Below, one piece after another: positions 14,695 to 17,809 of a stretch of 17,809 nucleotides of DNA; positions within the stretch are counted from its first letter, which is position 1, and each line of letters starts with the position of its first letter. The stretch is taken from the NCBI GenBank assembly GCA_029258405.1, contig JARHYY010000022.1, forward strand, positions 1-17,809. The letters are read 5' to 3'. The notes under the pieces are model-generated. The model saw nothing but the letters and a program-made list of their open reading frames with translations, ran no database searches and was not told the origin of the DNA. A program made the translations under genes and the position numbers. Source of the stretch: Helicobacteraceae bacterium. Its GTDB lineage: Bacteria > Campylobacterota > Campylobacteria > Campylobacterales > Helicobacteraceae.

Positions 14695-14959
14695 TTATGT
14701 TGACATATGATTCATTAAAAAGTTTTGTAGATTACAAAATCTTTCTTTATGGGGGGTTATATCTATGATTAATGACATAGAATTCCTCTTGACTATTGTC
14801 TAAAATAAACTTTCTTATACATTATGACAACCCTGCAAACCTCTGGACGATTTTCATAAATATTACATATTACTTTGTGCATGCTTACAGATACCATTAC
14901 TTAAATCAAGTGATTCTAACTCTTTGGCATCTTTAACTTGTGCAAGTAAAATCATTCAT
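14695..14959 (-). pseudogene. Decayed YkgJ-type cysteine-cluster (zinc/iron-chelating) gene
   Basis: A small gene broken in several places. ATG 14959 has AAGG 6 nt upstream and reads MNDFTCTS, then stop. The next frame reads VKDAKELESLDLSNGICKH, then HAQSNM and stop. The third reads NIYENRPEVCRVVIMYK and KVYFRQ, then stop. The fourth reads SQEEFYVINHRYN, and the last HKERFCNLQNFLMNHMST with a final TAA at 14697-14695. The order dG-CKH...IYENRP-CRV matches the PF03692 family (CxxC...CC, then IYE-RP-CR). Adding the two bases AT to restore SNICNIYENRP, adding AT in RQYSQEEF, and removing one C from the C6 run (14752-14757) rejoin frames 2 to 5. The CxxCxxxCC segment after MNDFTCTS appears deleted. 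Family assignment is by eye. Confidence 0.65.
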
Positions 14960-15054
14960 TATACACCTTATTTTTAAAACTATTGCTCCAATAATGCTTT
15001 ATTGATATCCTGTTATTTTTTTGTTAAAATTATCCTTTAAATAAGGAATGCTCA

Positions 15055-16602
15055 ATGGAAACAGTCTCACAAAGAGAGGAGTTACACAGGACAATTTGGA
15101 AAATCGCAGAAGAATTACGCGGCAGTGTAGATGGTTGGGATTTTAAAGCTTATGTATTAGGATTCTTATTTTATCGCTTTATCTCTGAAAATTTATGTGC
15201 CTATATTAGCGATTTAGAATCTAAAGATTATATTAGCTTTAGCGATGAAATGGCATATAGTGCTAAAGATGAAATAGTGAAACGAAAGGGCTTTTTTATT
15301 GCCCCAAGCGATTTATTTAGCACTATTTTAGATTCTCTTAATGTTGAAGAGAATCTAAAAAATCTTAACGAGAGATTAGCCAAAGCCTTTAGCAATATAC
15401 AAAACTCTTGCGATGGCAGTGAATCTGAAGAGAGCTTTAAAGGTTTATTTAAAGATATAGACTTGCAATCCCAAAAGCTAGGCAACACCACCATAGAGAG
15501 AAACAAAAAACTTGCTAAAATTATGAATGCCATAGGGCAATTAGATTTAAATATGCAAAATAGTAAAATAGACGCCTTTGGCGATGCCTATGAATATCTT
15601 ATGGGTATGTATGCAAGTAGTGCAGGTAAAAGCGGGGGCGAGTTTTTTACCCCACAAGGAGTAAGCCACCTATTAGCAAAACTCACATTACATAATTATG
15701 ATAAACCAAACAAAGTATATGATCCCGCTTGTGGTAGTGGCTCTTTGCTCTTGCAATATAAAAAGATATTGCATAGAGATCCCGATTTAGGCTATTTTGG
15801 GCAGGAGATAAATCACACAACATATAATCTCTGTCGTATGAATATGTTTCTCCATAATGTAGAATATCCTAAAATCCACATAGCACATGGCGATACATTG
15901 CTTTGTCCTTGTGATGTACACAAAAATAATGAACCATTTGATGCTATCATAAGCAATCCCCCTTATTCTACTAAATGGATTGGCAAAGATAACCCCTTAT
16001 TAATAAATGATTCTAGATTTGCAAAAGCTGGTGCTTTAGCACCAAAGTCTTATGCAGATTATGCCTTTATTATGCATGCACTTTCATGGCTTAGCGAAAG
16101 GGGGAGTGCGGCTATTGTAGTATTTCCGGGCATCTTGTATCGTGGCGGTGCAGAGCTTGCTATCCGCTCATATCTCATTGATGAAAATTATATAGATTCT
16201 ATCATCGCCCTACCTGAAAATCTCTTTTTTGGCACAAATATTGCCACTTGCATTATGATTTTAAAGAAAAACAAAACACATATAAACACCCTTTTTATAG
16301 ACGCTAGTAGCAAGTTTCACAAGCAAGGCATTAAAAATACACTCTTCGTTGAGCATACACAAGAGATAATAAAACTTTATACAGATTATAAAGATACCCC
16401 CTATCTTGCAAAATGTGCCACACAAGCACAAATCCGTGAAAATGGCTATAATCTTAGCGTTTCAAGCTATGTGCAAAAGCAAGACACAAGAGAAAAAATT
16501 GATATAAAAGCCCTAAATGCAGAGATACAAGAGATAGGCAAAAGGCAAGCAGATTTAAGAATGCGTTTAGATTCTATTATTGCAGAGCTAGAGGGCATAT
16601 AA
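15055..16602 (+). CDS. hsdM: Type I restriction-modification system, methyltransferase subunit HsdM
   Basis: A 515-residue N6-adenine DNA methyltransferase subunit that works with HsdS (M2S1) and, with HsdR, restricts foreign DNA. The N-terminal HsdM_N helical domain (about 5-165) begins ELHRTIWKIAEELRGSVDGW. Then come GEFFTP (195-200), the AdoMet motif I DPACGSGSLL (223-232) and the catalytic motif IV NPPY (301-304). The C-terminal helical tail (QEIGKRQADLRMRLDSIIAEL) contacts HsdS. Length is near that of the type IC enzyme EcoR124I M (520). ATG 15055 has AAGGA 8 nt upstream. hsdS starts 55 nt after its stop. No hsdR lies in the window, and none precedes hsdM, where decayed sequence sits. 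Confidence 0.97.
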   Translation: METVSQREELHRTIWKIAEELRGSVDGWDFKAYVLGFLFYRFISENLCAYISDLESKDYISFSDEMAYSAKDEIVKRKGFFIAPSDLFSTILDSLNVEENLKNLNERLAKAFSNIQNSCDGSESEESFKGLFKDIDLQSQKLGNTTIERNKKLAKIMNAIGQLDLNMQNSKIDAFGDAYEYLMGMYASSAGKSGGEFFTPQGVSHLLAKLTLHNYDKPNKVYDPACGSGSLLLQYKKILHRDPDLGYFGQEINHTTYNLCRMNMFLHNVEYPKIHIAHGDTLLCPCDVHKNNEPFDAIISNPPYSTKWIGKDNPLLINDSRFAKAGALAPKSYADYAFIMHALSWLSERGSAAIVVFPGILYRGGAELAIRSYLIDENYIDSIIALPENLFFGTNIATCIMILKKNKTHINTLFIDASSKFHKQGIKNTLFVEHTQEIIKLYTDYKDTPYLAKCATQAQIRENGYNLSVSSYVQKQDTREKIDIKALNAEIQEIGKRQADLRMRLDSIIAELEGI

Positions 16603-16657
16603 AAGCTCATACAATGATAAAGCCTTATATAATGAATCTATAAGTAAAAGGATAATA

Positions 16658-17809
16658 GTGAATAGTATAGAAAAGCTTATTGCCAAGCTTTGCCCTAATG
16701 GTGTGGAGTTTAAGACATTGCAAACAATTTGCAAGTTAAAAGCTGGTGATAGAATCATAAAATCTATGATGAATAACCATAATAATTATGTTGTTATGGG
16801 TGGTGGCACAGAACCAACTGGTTATTATCATAGTTACAATTTTGAAAAAGCTATAACTATATCAAGGGCTGGAAGTGCTGGCTATGTTAGTTGGCAAAAT
16901 GATAAGTTTTGGGCGACTGATGTATGTTTTGTAGCAAGTGAATCTAAAGAAAATGATATTAAAAACATAAATTTAAAATTTATATATTATTTTTTGAAAA
17001 ATCATGAAAATGAGTTTAAAAAAAATCTTTATGGTGCTTCAATGCCAAAGCTTAATAAAACATATTTGTGGAATTTAGCTATCCCCATTCCACCTTTAGA
17101 GATTCAAAATAAAATAGTAGCTATTTTAGATACATTTACAGAATTAGAGAAAGAATTAGAGAAAGAATTGGCATTAAGAAAAAAACAATATGAATATTAT
17201 AGAGATTTCTTGCTAAGCTATGATGAGTTAGAACGCAGGGCAAAGATGAATGCTAGTAATAAAGATAATGTATGCAATCTTGTGCAATGGGTAAGCTTGA
17301 GGGAAATAGCTTATTATCCAAAAGAGAGAATTAAAGCAAATTATCTTAATAACTTTAATTATGTTAGTGTAGAAAATCTACTTCAAGATAAATTGGGAAA
17401 AGCGGATTCCAACAAAGTGCCTTTAACTGGGAATATGATTAAATACAAGAATAATGATTGTTTAATTGGTAATATACGCCCATATTTACGAAAAATATGG
17501 TTTGCAAATAATGAAGGTGGAACAAATGGAGATGTATTGCTGATAAGAATTAAAAGTGAATTTCAAAACATACTTAAAGAAAAATTTCTATATCACAATT
17601 TAGCAAGTGAAATTTTTTGTTGTTATCATAATAAAAACTCCAAAGGTGCAAAAATGCCAAGAGGAGACAAACAAGCTATTTTAAACTTTAAAATCCCCCT
17701 ACCGCCTTTAGCAGTGCAACAAGAAATTGTTAGCATACTTGATACATTTGAAAGCCTTGTTAATGACTTTAATAGCGGTATCCCACAAGAGATACAAGCA
17801 AGGAAAAAG
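16658..17809 (+). CDS. hsdS: Type I restriction-modification specificity subunit HsdS (3' end beyond window)
   Basis: The frame is open from GTG 16658 to the window end (384 codons). AAGGA lies 5 nt before the GTG, and the only upstream ATG (16632) meets a stop after two codons. The N-terminus MNSIEKLIAKLCPNGVEF is typical of HsdS. The first target-recognition domain (about 18-140) ends with YGASMPKLNK, then the conserved IPIPPLEIQNKIVAILDTF (142-160) and a coiled-coil spacer (ELEKELEKEL, then LRKKQYEYYRDFLLSY). The second recognition domain (about 205-345) ends KGAKMPRGDK followed by IPLPPLAVQQEIVSILDTF (346-364). The two domains differ, so a bipartite asymmetric DNA site is expected. It should be transcribed with hsdM. 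Confidence 0.95.
   Translation, partial: MNSIEKLIAKLCPNGVEFKTLQTICKLKAGDRIIKSMMNNHNNYVVMGGGTEPTGYYHSYNFEKAITISRAGSAGYVSWQNDKFWATDVCFVASESKENDIKNINLKFIYYFLKNHENEFKKNLYGASMPKLNKTYLWNLAIPIPPLEIQNKIVAILDTFTELEKELEKELALRKKQYEYYRDFLLSYDELERRAKMNASNKDNVCNLVQWVSLREIAYYPKERIKANYLNNFNYVSVENLLQDKLGKADSNKVPLTGNMIKYKNNDCLIGNIRPYLRKIWFANNEGGTNGDVLLIRIKSEFQNILKEKFLYHNLASEIFCCYHNKNSKGAKMPRGDKQAILNFKIPLPPLAVQQEIVSILDTFESLVNDFNSGIPQEIQARKK
17141..17173 (+). repeat. Tandem 12-bp repeat in the hsdS central spacer
   Basis: GAATTAGAGAAA occurs at 17141-17152 and again exactly at 17153-17164, followed by the partial copy GAATTGGCA. It encodes ELEK-ELEK-ELA in the helix between the two recognition domains. In type IC systems such as EcoR124, two versus three copies of a four-residue repeat at this place lengthen the non-specific spacer of the recognition site by one base pair. 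Confidence 0.85.

Noticed and set aside
14752..14757. G6 run (C6 on the minus strand) as a phase-variable switch
   Set aside because: The frame there can be restored by one base, but three other breaks in the same remnant mean that changing this run alone would not restore a protein.
14128..15054. tRNA, small stable RNA or CRISPR array in the largest gene-poor stretch
   Set aside because: No cloverleaf arms with a TTCGAATC-like loop, no regularly spaced direct repeats and no conserved RNA signature were found; only hairpins and decayed coding pieces were seen.

Overview
The window is AT-rich (roughly one third G+C by eye) and reads as a Campylobacterota chromosome, most likely an enterohepatic Helicobacter. 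The strongest pointers are a Fur protein and a gamma-glutamyltranspeptidase that track the H. pylori proteins closely, a chemotaxis-receptor signalling tip, a cysteine-paired SLR-type protein, and a PglB-type bacterial oligosaccharyltransferase. PglB is present in only some Helicobacter species. The species cannot be named from the sequence alone.

Layout. (1) 1-401 (+): 3' end of a methyl-accepting chemotaxis protein, convergent with (2) 412-5553 (-): a tight three-gene operon in the order pglB (oligosaccharyltransferase), a class II glutamine-dependent amidotransferase of the AsnB family, and a GT4 glycosyltransferase resembling PglA. The genes are joined by a 10-nt gap and an ATGA overlap, so they probably serve one N-glycosylation pathway, with the amidotransferase a candidate for amidating a glycan sugar. 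(3) 5602-7227 (-): a periplasmic LivJ-type binding protein followed by a META/HslJ-like lipoprotein, with a recognisable TATAAT promoter. (4) 7285-9916 (-): an OmpR-family response regulator followed after 13 nt by penicillin-binding protein 1A. (5) 10092-10748 (+): divergent from the regulator, a small protein with a histidine-kinase H-box but no recognisable ATP-binding motifs. The two start regions are separated by a perfect 12-bp inverted repeat. (6) 10847-13013 (+): fur, then ggt. (7) 13014-15054: a low-density stretch holding one cysteine-rich SLR-like gene (-) and decayed sequence, including a clear multi-frameshift remnant of a YkgJ-type cysteine-cluster gene. (8) 15055-17809 (+): hsdM and the start of hsdS of a type I restriction-modification system. 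hsdS runs off the window and carries a tandem 12-bp repeat in its central spacer.

The most interesting items are the degenerate kinase-like protein opposite a response-regulator/PBP1A operon (possibly a ChpT- or Spo0B-like phosphotransfer partner), the amidotransferase embedded between pglB and a PglA-like transferase, and the (ELEK)n repeat in hsdS, which could change recognition-site spacing. Smaller observations are a G7 run inside the catalytic motif of PBP1A, T9 runs in two genes, and a pseudogene whose frameshifts can be reconstructed base by base. No IS element, CRISPR array, tRNA or rRNA was seen.
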